The position numbers and the translations under genes were made by a program. The notes under the pieces were generated by a model. It was not told where the DNA came from, made no database searches, and saw only the letters and a list, made by a program, of their open reading frames with translations. From DATLXU01 sp035575515 (lineage in GTDB: Bacteria > Acidobacteriota > Blastocatellia > UBA7656), in NCBI GenBank assembly GCA_035575515.1, contig DATLXU010000109.1, positions 23,557-87,556 on the forward strand: a stretch of 64,000 nucleotides of DNA. The letters run 5' to 3'. Position 1 is the first letter of the stretch. Each line of letters starts with the position of its first letter. This document shows, in pieces, positions 1 to 7,661 of this stretch.

Positions 1-168
1 CGAGCATCAGAGATCGCTGCAATCGTCGTTGAAGCCAAGAGGCTCGCGCTTGAGGGCGAATCGGCGGAAAAGATTTTGAAGATGATCGAAGACAGATTGT
101 TTCAACCCGCCTCAGAGCAATCTGGTGAATTACCACTTGAGGCAGTTTACGCCGAAGGCGCAGACTGA
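1..168 (+). CDS. C-terminal end of an unidentified protein (partial)
   Basis: An open frame enters from the left edge in frame 1 and stops at TGA 166-168. The 55 visible residues are acidic and alanine-rich and look helical (for example EAKRLALEGESAEKI), followed by a short acidic tail. No motif is recognisable, so no function is proposed. It ends 12 bases before the next start and may share its transcript. Confidence 0.5.
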   Translation, partial: RASEIAAIVVEAKRLALEGESAEKILKMIEDRLFQPASEQSGELPLEAVYAEGAD

Positions 169-180
169 AACTCGACCGCA

Positions 181-810
181 ATGCAGTCAACCGTAAAACC
201 GCCTGAAGAAGGAAGGCTCTGGGAATGGCGGGCGTTCGGGCGCATCAGCCGCCGTCTCGCCGCAAAGATCAAAGAGCATCCAATCAGACTCGGCATAGAG
301 AATCAGTCCGAAGATGACACATACCTTGTTTCAGCTGTGAGCGACCAGAATGTGAAGCTGCGAAACTATGCGAGCGGGACCGTCTTAAAGCTCAAACTGT
401 TGTTCGCTGCTGGGCCTGACTTGATTGAGCTTTACGATGAGAGCGCGACTTACATTCATCGGTTCCCCGTCACGCGGCGCGAGGTTGAAGAAACGGCGCA
501 TCTGCTGCGGGTAAAGCTCGGCAAAATCGCTTTCGCGATTGATAGCTTCACGCCCGCTGAATTCATAAGCGCGTTGGAGAAAAGCTCGCCCCCAGTAATG
601 AAGGTTGATGTGAGCAAGCGGCGCACTCAATATGATTTTGGCGAAGGATGGATTGAAGTGGCTGATGTTATTTTCCCGCATCATCAGGTGCAAACAATCT
701 CAATCCAGTCGCCTGATTTTGAAGTCGTGAAAGGTATGCTCATGAAATTGCGCCCGAGCGATGAACTTGAAGCAATGAATTACGTCGAAGCATGCAGGCG
801 CTGGGCGTAA
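181..810 (+). CDS. Hypothetical protein, possibly CYTH-like
   Basis: This 209-residue soluble protein has no signal peptide or membrane segment. Alternating charged and hydrophobic strands such as DQNVKLRNY and LKLKLL resemble the beta-barrel strands of CYTH (adenylate cyclase/triphosphatase-type) proteins. The canonical N-terminal ExExK motif is not clear, since the start reads LWEWRAFG, so the assignment is tentative. The ATG has no strong Shine-Dalgarno sequence. The GNAT gene follows 6 bases after the stop, so the two are probably co-transcribed. The gene is likely real; the function is weakly supported. Confidence 0.6.
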   Translation: MQSTVKPPEEGRLWEWRAFGRISRRLAAKIKEHPIRLGIENQSEDDTYLVSAVSDQNVKLRNYASGTVLKLKLLFAAGPDLIELYDESATYIHRFPVTRREVEETAHLLRVKLGKIAFAIDSFTPAEFISALEKSSPPVMKVDVSKRRTQYDFGEGWIEVADVIFPHHQVQTISIQSPDFEVVKGMLMKLRPSDELEAMNYVEACRRWA

Positions 811-816
811 AGAGTT

Positions 817-1290
817 ATGACAACTGAGATTCGCAAAGCGACGAAAGATGATTCCAACCGCCTGACAGAGATTGCCCATGCGGCAAAGCGTCACTGGGGT
901 TATCCTGAAAGATGGATTGATATATGGAAAGGCGCGCTGACCATCACGCCTGATTTTATTCTGAGCAATGAAGTTTTCACAGCGACAATTGATGGCGAAG
1001 TTGTGGGTTTTTATGCGCTGACGATGCGCGGCAATAAAGCAACGCTTGAACATCTGTGGGTTCTTCCTGATCGCATCGGCACAGGAATCGGAAAAGAGTT
1101 ATTCCATCACGCAGTCGCAAAGGCCGCGTCATTGAATGCTGAGACAATCGAGATAGAATCAGACCCGAACGCAGAAGGGTTCTACAGGCGAATGGGCGCG
1201 CGACATGTGGGTGAAATCATATCGGAGATTGAAGGAAAGCAGCGTGCGCTTCCCCTGCTAGTTTATGAGATGGGTTTGGAGATAGATTGA
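817..1290 (+). CDS. GNAT family N-acetyltransferase
   Basis: A 157-residue single-domain GCN5-related acetyltransferase, expected to move an acetyl group from acetyl-CoA to an amine. The acetyl-CoA pyrophosphate-binding motif RIGTGIG lies at about residues 86-92, following the strand LEHLWVLPD. The C-terminal part contains the usual ESDPNAEGFYRRMGA stretch (the beta-strand and Tyr region of the family). The substrate cannot be told from sequence. It begins 6 bases after the preceding gene, which suggests a two-gene operon. Confidence 0.85.
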   Translation: MTTEIRKATKDDSNRLTEIAHAAKRHWGYPERWIDIWKGALTITPDFILSNEVFTATIDGEVVGFYALTMRGNKATLEHLWVLPDRIGTGIGKELFHHAVAKAASLNAETIEIESDPNAEGFYRRMGARHVGEIISEIEGKQRALPLLVYEMGLEID

Positions 1291-1639
1291 TATGGCCGCA
1301 GGTTAAACCGAGTCAGTCTGCCGCAAAGACAAAGAACACATAAAGGTAACGATGAGATTCAATTTATACCCACACAAGAATGGAATCCGCTCAAAGACTC
1401 AAAAGAATTTGGTTGGACAATCGTGCGCTTTGTGATATTCTGCCGCGCGTAAGATATGCCTCACATGGTTAAAATCGGCTTTCAAGCAATAATAGAAGGC
1501 TCGCTTTTTCAGCTTTTTTGAAACGTTTTTGGCAGATTCTCTCACTGCAAAGCGAGAACACATCACAAACAGGCAACACGGCGGTGGTCTTAAAAATGGA
1601 ATGGCCCTCATTAGATTCAATTAAGCAAGGAGTTCCGAC
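1291..1639. other. Intergenic region with a weak promoter candidate
   Basis: There is no convincing gene in these 349 bases. A weak plus-strand promoter-like pair lies at 1413-1441 (TTGGAC, 17-base spacer, TATTCT with an upstream TG). It would give a leader of roughly 190 bases for the protease/phospholipase gene. Directly before that gene there is a good Shine-Dalgarno sequence, AAGGAG, 7 bases before the ATG. I see no repeats or stable hairpins. Confidence 0.35.
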
Positions 1640-3835
1640 ATGAAAAGGTTCTTTCCCCCTAGAAGAGACTTTCATTCCTTATCAGTAAAGGATTTGCTGG
1701 AAGCGCGCGAAGCTTACCACGTTCACCTCGCTCATCTTGAGAATGTGGTCGCGACCGCAATTGGCCTCTATCGAATAAGAGAGACAGACCCAGATGCCGA
1801 AGACCCGAAAAATTGGAGAGATCGCCGCTGCTCGCCGCCCCGCACTTTGCAGAACACCGTCGTCAGGCGGTGGTCGTGGCCCTGCCTGCTCGTCTTCGTT
1901 GACAAGTGGGCGACGCAGGAAGAGATGGCGCGACAGGATCCCAACCAGGTAGTGCCGCGAATGTTATATATGCCCGATGGGCGCGTTGTTCCTACGTGCG
2001 TAATCTTCGCCGAAAAGCAGACGGCTGCACCGCCGCCGCTGCAAAACCTGACATTCCCCGGCGAGTTGATAGGCGGAGGCTATCCGCTGGTCACAGATGT
2101 TCAGGGCGCGCCGCACGTCGGTTCAATCGGCTGCCTCGTCACAGATGGAGATTCAGTTTACGCGCTGACAAACCGCCACGTAACAGGTGACGAAGGCCGA
2201 GAGATTTTTTCATTCATGCAGGGCAAGCGGGTTCGCATCGGCACTTCTCATAAGAGCCAGATTGGGAAGAAGCTATTCAAAGACGTTTATCACGAATGGC
2301 CCGGCCTTCGCTCTTACATCAACCTCGATGCCGGATTGATTCACATTGATGATTTGAGCTACTGGACGGCGCAGGTATTCGGCATAGGCGAGCTTGATGA
2401 GCCTGTTGATCTCAACACAGACACGATTTCGCTCGACCTCATTGGCTGTCCAGTGCGAGCCTTCGGCGGAGCTTCCGGCGAATTGATCGGTGAGATACAG
2501 GCGCTCTTTTATCGCTACAGGTCAATTGGCGGCTTTGAATATGTGAGCGATCTATTAATCGGCCCGCGCAGCAAGGATAAACCGATTAAGACCATACCCG
2601 GAGATTCAGGCACGTTATGGTTCTTCGATCACGAAATGTCGTCTGAGAAGGCGAAAGAGAGAGGCGCAGCGGGCGCGCGAGCGCGTCGTCTTCGACCCAT
2701 AGCTCTTCAATGGGGCGGTCACGCTCTTATGGATGAAAGCGGTGAATCGAAGCTGCAATTCGCGCTTGCAAGCTGCCTCAGCACTATCTGCCGCGAGCTT
2801 GATGTGGATGTTATCCCTGATTGGAATATCGGCCATAGCGAATATTGGGGTAAGACCGGCCATTACAAGATAGCCGCAACGGCCTGCGCGCTTGTCACGA
2901 ACCAGAAGCTGAAAAAGCTGCTGCAAAACAATCTTTCAGTCATAGCATTTGATGATCAGGCGATTCGAGATGGGATGTTGAAGAGAATAGATTCCAAGCA
3001 GTTCGTACCGCTGGCCGACGTTCCAGACCTTGTGTGGCGCGCAACTCGCAAGATTGACGAAGGCAATCATTTCGCCGACATGGATCAGGAAGGCAAAGGC
3101 GATTTCAAAGGCAAGACGCTCTTGAAGCTCTGCGAAGACCCCGCCAATCTCAACATTGATGTGTGGAACAGTTTTTACGACAGTTTGAATATAGGCTTCA
3201 AGCGAGGCGCGCTTCCCTTCCGGGTCTGGCAGATTTACAACGACATGGTGAAGTTCGTCAGCGAAGGTAAAATAGCCGAGTTCGTCTGCGCGGGCGGAAT
3301 CCTGTCTCACTATGTTGGCGACGCGTGCCAGCCGCTTCACGTATCGTTCCTGCATCACGGGCGGCCCGGTCACCCCGAAGAAAACGACGTGCATTCCAAA
3401 TATGAAACCAGCATGCTTGATCGCTTTGCGCCCGACGTTATCGCAGGCATCAATCAAACGCTCGGCAATTCCAAAGCTAAGGCTGATGTAAAAGGCGGGC
3501 ACGATGCCGCGCTGTCTGTCATCGGTTTGATGCGAGACACCGTCAAGAAGCTCCCTCCCATCAAAGTTATCGAAGCGTTCAACGACGCGAACGGGAATCT
3601 CGGTCAGATGTGGAATACGCTCGGCAAGCGGACAACGTCCTGCATGGCTGACGGATGCTTGAGGCTCGCTGCCCTGTGGGCAAGCGCGTGGCGCGAAGGC
3701 GGCGGCAACAAGATTCCGGCAAGCAAGCTCGGTGAGGTCAACCGCAATACTTTGAAGGCTCTTTACAACAACAAGAATTTCCTTCCGGCCTTCAGGTTGA
3801 AGGACCCGAAGTTTGCGCAAGCCCTCTCTCAATAA
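1640..3835 (+). CDS. Trypsin-like serine protease fused to a zinc phospholipase C-type domain
   Basis: A 731-residue protein without signal peptide or membrane helix, hence predicted cytosolic. An N-terminal helical segment (about 15-50) leads into a chymotrypsin-fold domain with a plausible triad: His180 in ALTNRHV, Asp230 in NLDAGLI and Ser323 in PGDSGTLW. The C-terminal part (about 455-700) carries the metal-site pattern of zinc-dependent phospholipase C / P1 nuclease proteins: HFADMD at 477-482, HYVGDACQPLH at 557-567 and HSKYE at 585-589. The last two closely match the B. cereus phospholipase C metal motifs as I recall them. The substrate (phospholipid or nucleic acid) is open. An intracellular protease joined to a potentially membrane- or nucleic-acid-destroying enzyme suggests an effector released by proteolysis, but that is inference. 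The start is set by AAGGAG 7 bases before ATG. Confidence 0.8.
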   Translation: MKRFFPPRRDFHSLSVKDLLEAREAYHVHLAHLENVVATAIGLYRIRETDPDAEDPKNWRDRRCSPPRTLQNTVVRRWSWPCLLVFVDKWATQEEMARQDPNQVVPRMLYMPDGRVVPTCVIFAEKQTAAPPPLQNLTFPGELIGGGYPLVTDVQGAPHVGSIGCLVTDGDSVYALTNRHVTGDEGREIFSFMQGKRVRIGTSHKSQIGKKLFKDVYHEWPGLRSYINLDAGLIHIDDLSYWTAQVFGIGELDEPVDLNTDTISLDLIGCPVRAFGGASGELIGEIQALFYRYRSIGGFEYVSDLLIGPRSKDKPIKTIPGDSGTLWFFDHEMSSEKAKERGAAGARARRLRPIALQWGGHALMDESGESKLQFALASCLSTICRELDVDVIPDWNIGHSEYWGKTGHYKIAATACALVTNQKLKKLLQNNLSVIAFDDQAIRDGMLKRIDSKQFVPLADVPDLVWRATRKIDEGNHFADMDQEGKGDFKGKTLLKLCEDPANLNIDVWNSFYDSLNIGFKRGALPFRVWQIYNDMVKFVSEGKIAEFVCAGGILSHYVGDACQPLHVSFLHHGRPGHPEENDVHSKYETSMLDRFAPDVIAGINQTLGNSKAKADVKGGHDAALSVIGLMRDTVKKLPPIKVIEAFNDANGNLGQMWNTLGKRTTSCMADGCLRLAALWASAWREGGGNKIPASKLGEVNRNTLKALYNNKNFLPAFRLKDPKFAQALSQ

Positions 3836-3877
3836 AGCTGACTCTTTTCGCACAGTGTGAAGACAAGCAGGGTTGGT

Positions 3878-4837
3878 TTACGAGGACCGCAACTCGGCGG
3901 CTATCTCTTTTGCCGTCGCGCGGGCAAGCTCGATTTCGTCTGGTCGAAACGATATAGCGCCGACAACTGCATGGCCGCCGCCGTTGTATCGCTCGCAGAT
4001 CGAAGCTAGGTTATGGCGGCGGGGCGTCCGGCTCCAGGGATTGAACCCAACCGACACTTTCGAGCGCGAAGGCGAAAGGCTCACGCCAACCGAGTATGAG
4101 CAATCCGGGAAGAGATAATATGGGATGAATTTGTTGTAGCTTTCAGCATCGTGGCCGCTAAGGTCAAAGTAAACGACTCCGCGTTCGCACTCAGCTGCAT
4201 TGCGAATCAGATCAATCATCTTTATGTGCCGTTCGTAGAGCGGGCGAAACGCGCGGTCAATATCTGCGTCCGCCATGATTTCTGTGAGCGAGCGCGTCTG
4301 CATTAATTGAATTATCTTCTGCATGAGTGCAGAGTCGCGGCTCGCTTCGATGACGAGCATCAGTTGCAATGCTGGCGCGCTTAGTTCGACTGCGGTCTTC
4401 GCGCCATCGTACTGCGCACCGTCAATGATGTCGGCCCAATGAATCAGGTCGCTGAGGCTGCTTTGAGCAAATCCATATTTTGCAGCGACGGTGTCCGCGA
4501 TGAATTTCGTACAGGACTTGTATTCCGGATTGTAAAACTTCGTGGGCCAAGTCCCTGTAAGATAATGGCGCTCGTCTTCAGGCGAAAGAAACGCGCTCTG
4601 GTGATGATCGAACCACCACGTCAGCCGAGGCGACGGGCTATATTTGAAATCAACGATGGCATTCTCATCGCCATCGAAAAGCTCCTCTTCGATGAACTTT
4701 TGATTTGGTTTGTGCGAAAGCCCTGTGTAGCCTATCTCGGCGTTCGGGTCAATCTTTTCGCGAAAGAAGCGGGCGAAGACGGCTGCGGAAGCGAATCCAT
4801 CGAAGCAATGATCGTGGTGTAGTATCCTGACTTTCAT
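3878..4837 (-). CDS. DHH family phosphoesterase
   Basis: A 319-residue cytosolic metal-dependent phosphoesterase of the DHH/DHHA1 group. Motif I is HHDHCFDGFASA near the N-terminus, motif II is around D63 (IVDF), motif III is DHHQ at 77-80, motif IV is near WADIIDG, and the DHHA1 substrate-binding GGGH is at 286-289. Related proteins cleave oligonucleotides, cyclic dinucleotides or pyrophosphate; the substrate here is not determined. It is divergent from amrS, with a 14-base perfect palindrome at 4875-4888 upstream of its start. Confidence 0.85.
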   Translation of the reverse strand: MKVRILHHDHCFDGFASAAVFARFFREKIDPNAEIGYTGLSHKPNQKFIEEELFDGDENAIVDFKYSPSPRLTWWFDHHQSAFLSPEDERHYLTGTWPTKFYNPEYKSCTKFIADTVAAKYGFAQSSLSDLIHWADIIDGAQYDGAKTAVELSAPALQLMLVIEASRDSALMQKIIQLMQTRSLTEIMADADIDRAFRPLYERHIKMIDLIRNAAECERGVVYFDLSGHDAESYNKFIPYYLFPDCSYSVGVSLSPSRSKVSVGFNPWSRTPRRHNLASICERYNGGGHAVVGAISFRPDEIELARATAKEIAAELRSS

Positions 4838-4874
4838 GCGGTACGAGCGGCTCTCCTGTTTGCCCCCCTGTTTG

Positions 4875-4888
4875 ATTGATTAATCAAT
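4875..4888. promoter_or_regulatory. Perfect 14-bp palindrome, possible operator
   Basis: ATTGATTAATCAAT is a perfect inverted repeat 37 bases upstream of the DHH gene start, in the divergent spacer with amrS. It is AT-rich in a GC-richer setting, as many transcription factor sites are. No regulator is encoded next to it. A function is inferred only from position and symmetry. Confidence 0.3.
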
Positions 4889-5017
4889 TTACCATTGCGG
4901 GAGCGATGTAGTGAAGCTGTTTTCGACCATCTAGAATCTCAAAAGTTTTGTTTCCAATCTGCGAAACCAGCACGCATTCGTTTGATGTAATCAGCATGAG
5001 CTTCTTTCGGCAAAGAG

Positions 5018-5026
5018 TGGTAAAAT
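5018..5026 (+). promoter_or_regulatory. Extended -10 candidate for amrS
   Basis: TGGTAAAAT forms an extended -10 element (TGn followed by TAAAAT) about 40 bases before the amrS ATG. No good -35 hexamer is seen at the matching distance. Confidence 0.35.
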
Positions 5027-5065
5027 CATGTTGGCAGGTTTTTCCTACAGGCAATTATTCAGGCA

Positions 5066-6127
5066 ATGGCATCGGCATTAACATTGAAACAAGTTCTCAA
5101 GCGGTACACGACCGAAGGCGACCCTGCGCTTTGCGAGCATCTGGAAGGCGACCGCGTGAAGTGTTACGCCTGCGGCCACCGCTGCGTTATTCTGCCGGGA
5201 CTCGACGGCATTTGCCGCGTGCGCTACAACGAAGGCGGGCGGCTGATGGTTCCGGCCAATTACGTCGGCGCCATTCAATGCGACCCGACCGAGAAGAAGC
5301 CGTTCTTTCACGCATATCCCGGCTCGCTCGCGCTCACCTTTGGCATGCTCGGATGCGACTATCACTGCTCTTATTGTCAAAACTGGGTGACCTCGCAAGC
5401 TCTGCGCGATACGAGAGCCGTCGCGCCGCCCATTGAAGTCACGCCCGCAGAGATGGTCGAGATTGCTCGCCGCAAGCGCGCCCGACTTGTTGTCTCTAGC
5501 TACAACGAACCGCTCATCACTAGCGAGTGGGCCGTGAGCATCTTCAAAGAAGCAAAGCCCGCAGGCTTCGTTTGCGGATACGTTTCAAATGGCAATGCAA
5601 CTCCGCAGGTGCTCGATTACATCAGGCCATGGACTGATCTTTACAAAATTGACTTGAAGGGCTTCGACGACAAAGGCTATCGCAAACTCGGAGGCGTCCT
5701 TCAAAACGTTCTCGACACAATCAGGATGGTTTACGAGCGCGGCTTCTGGCTTGAGATAGTCACGCTCATCGTTCCCGGCTTCAACGATTCAGACGATGAA
5801 CTCAAAGCCGCAGCCGATTACATCGCAAGCATATCGCCTGACATTCCCTGGCACGTCACAGCTTTTCATCCCGATTACAAGATGACAGACCCTCCGGCGA
5901 CGACGGTTGACCGGCTCACGAGCGCAGCAGAGATTGGCTACAACGCGGGCTTGAATTTCGTCTATGCGGGCAACCTGCCGGGCCGCGTAGGAAAGTACGA
6001 AAACACCTTCTGCCCGAAATGCAAAGCGACGCTCATCGAGCGCTACGGCTTTCACGTTCTGAAAAACCTGATAGAAAACGGCGCGTGTCCCAATTGCAAA
6101 ACGAGAATTCCGGGCCGATGGGATTAA
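5066..6127 (+). CDS. amrS: AmmeMemoRadiSam system radical SAM enzyme
   Basis: A 353-residue radical SAM protein of the AmrS family. The SAM-cluster motif CxxxCxxC is at C97, C101 and C104 (LGCDYHCSYCQNW). An N-terminal Cys cluster (C33, C36, C40, C50) and a C-terminal pair (CPKC, CPNC) look like additional metal sites. The family is named for co-occurrence with AmrA (AMMECR1) and AmrB (MEMO); neither partner is in this window. Substrate and product are not known to me. The ATG follows a short AGG sequence. Confidence 0.88.
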   Translation: MASALTLKQVLKRYTTEGDPALCEHLEGDRVKCYACGHRCVILPGLDGICRVRYNEGGRLMVPANYVGAIQCDPTEKKPFFHAYPGSLALTFGMLGCDYHCSYCQNWVTSQALRDTRAVAPPIEVTPAEMVEIARRKRARLVVSSYNEPLITSEWAVSIFKEAKPAGFVCGYVSNGNATPQVLDYIRPWTDLYKIDLKGFDDKGYRKLGGVLQNVLDTIRMVYERGFWLEIVTLIVPGFNDSDDELKAAADYIASISPDIPWHVTAFHPDYKMTDPPATTVDRLTSAAEIGYNAGLNFVYAGNLPGRVGKYENTFCPKCKATLIERYGFHVLKNLIENGACPNCKTRIPGRWD

Positions 6128-6156
6128 TTCGGTGAGTGACCGATGAACCGCGCTGA

Positions 6157-7428
6157 TTATTCCGAGGCGCCACCAGCCGACTGACCTTGTTTGTTATAAA
6201 CGACCTGAACTATCGAGCGGCGGGTCATCTCGCTCAGCGCGTCCTCGCTTCTGGAAACACGACCCGGTCCGCCTTCCTCTTTGATCAATGACTCGATGAA
6301 ATCATCTTGCAGCTTGCGAAAAGCGTTGACGCTTCCGGCGGAGTTGAAGACAGCGAACAGCAACGGCCCGCGCGCTCGCGTGTAGGCAATGCCGACGAGC
6401 GTGCTCACTCCGTTGTCAACAGAAACGAGCGTGCCAGTCTTTGCGATGACAGAGCCGCGCACACCATCGCTAGCAAGTCTCGCTTTCAATGTTCCAGTGT
6501 CAACACCTGCGACCGGCATTACGTCTTCGGGCTTTAGCGAATGATCTTCGAGCACGCTGATCAATGCGCGCAGAACCTTCAAAGAAGCTCGCGGCGTGAT
6601 TCGATTTACGTCGAGTCCCGAAGTGTGACTCACATAAATCTCGCTCTCGGTCAGTCCCAGCTCGTCAATCAAGAAATCCTGAACGGCTTGCGGACCTCCT
6701 ACGGAAAAACCGACGACTTCTGCGATGGCGTTGCTGCTGTGAGCGTTCTGATAAAGAAGTATTTGAGCAAGCTCATCCGAATAGTGCGATAACAACTGTG
6801 CGCCTGACGTTTCGCCGAATGTCGTCGGCCCGTCAATCTTTATTCCTGCCTGCTGAAGTTGGCCGCGCAGCTTCATCGCGGAAGTTTCGGGCGAAAGGTT
6901 CGAGCTGTAGCCTGTCGCAAAATAATAGAATGGCCCGGCTATGCGGAGCGCGCCCGTCACGCGCGAGATGCCGAGCCGCGAAAGATTTGTTGCCACTTCC
7001 TGCGCATCTTCGGCAGAAAACATCGGGTCGGCTCTGCCCGCAACGACAAGGTCGCCTTCGAGCTTGCGCGACGCAGTGTCAATCGTGCCGTCGGCAAGAA
7101 AGTCCGTGCGGTAGCGATAATCTGGACCGAGCTTCACAAGCGCGACTAGCGATGTGGCAAGTTTCATAACAGAGGCGGGATTGAAAGTCACATCGGCGTT
7201 ATGCTCGGCAAGTATCCGATTTCCATCGAGTGATTCGATGATGATGCCCTGATTGTCGAGGCTCTGGCCGCGCGATTGGAGCGTATCTTTGTACTCGGAA
7301 AAGGCTCTGAGCGGAGCCTGCTCGACGACGGCAGGCGTTTCAGCTTTCAATCGCGGACTGTCAAGCGAGACGCCGCCGCGAGCCGGCATCAACAATATGA
7401 TTATCGGTAGGAGAATGAATCGCTTCAC
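6157..7428 (-). CDS. dacB: D-alanyl-D-alanine carboxypeptidase/endopeptidase, family S13
   Basis: A periplasmic penicillin-binding protein that trims or cleaves D-Ala-containing peptide bonds of peptidoglycan. The catalytic motifs are SVMK (S86, K89 from the chosen start), SSN within NAHSSNAIAE, and KTG in IAKTGTL. I use GTG at 7428, not the upstream TTG at 7509: it has a GAGGG Shine-Dalgarno sequence and starts directly with a signal peptide (KRFILLPIIILLMPARGG). The protein is 423 residues, somewhat shorter than many S13 members, so the inserted non-catalytic domains may be reduced. Confidence 0.88.
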   Translation of the reverse strand: MKRFILLPIIILLMPARGGVSLDSPRLKAETPAVVEQAPLRAFSEYKDTLQSRGQSLDNQGIIIESLDGNRILAEHNADVTFNPASVMKLATSLVALVKLGPDYRYRTDFLADGTIDTASRKLEGDLVVAGRADPMFSAEDAQEVATNLSRLGISRVTGALRIAGPFYYFATGYSSNLSPETSAMKLRGQLQQAGIKIDGPTTFGETSGAQLLSHYSDELAQILLYQNAHSSNAIAEVVGFSVGGPQAVQDFLIDELGLTESEIYVSHTSGLDVNRITPRASLKVLRALISVLEDHSLKPEDVMPVAGVDTGTLKARLASDGVRGSVIAKTGTLVSVDNGVSTLVGIAYTRARGPLLFAVFNSAGSVNAFRKLQDDFIESLIKEEGGPGRVSRSEDALSEMTRRSIVQVVYNKQGQSAGGASE

Positions 7429-7596
7429 CGCTTCCGCCCTCAAGCTTGCAATCGTGTATGTTCCTGCGATTGCGATTATACAGAATTTTTCCGATTTACT
7501 TGAAGGCAAAAATCGTGCGCAGGCGTTGCGACGGCAGATGGTTTGAGTTTGATTCAGAACGCGCTTTTGCAGGTATCCTTTTCGGACAGAAACAAT

Positions 7597-7634
7597 GAGG
7601 GCGACCGAAACGCAACGCGATTTCAGTCGCCCTC
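7597..7634 (-). terminator. Hairpin after the E1 gene, possible terminator
   Basis: A 9-bp stem pairs 7597-7605 with 7626-7634 around a 20-base loop, 28 bases past the stop of the 2-oxoacid dehydrogenase gene. On the minus strand it is followed by a weak T-rich stretch (CATTGTTT). It may be an inefficient terminator. Confidence 0.45.
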
Positions 7635-7661
7635 TGACAGTTTCAAAAGTCTTGATGAACG

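Noticed and set aside
2936..3853. 305-codon minus-strand frame opposite the phospholipase-like domain
   Set aside because: The plus-strand frame carries conserved metal-binding motifs and a good start; the antisense translation has none.
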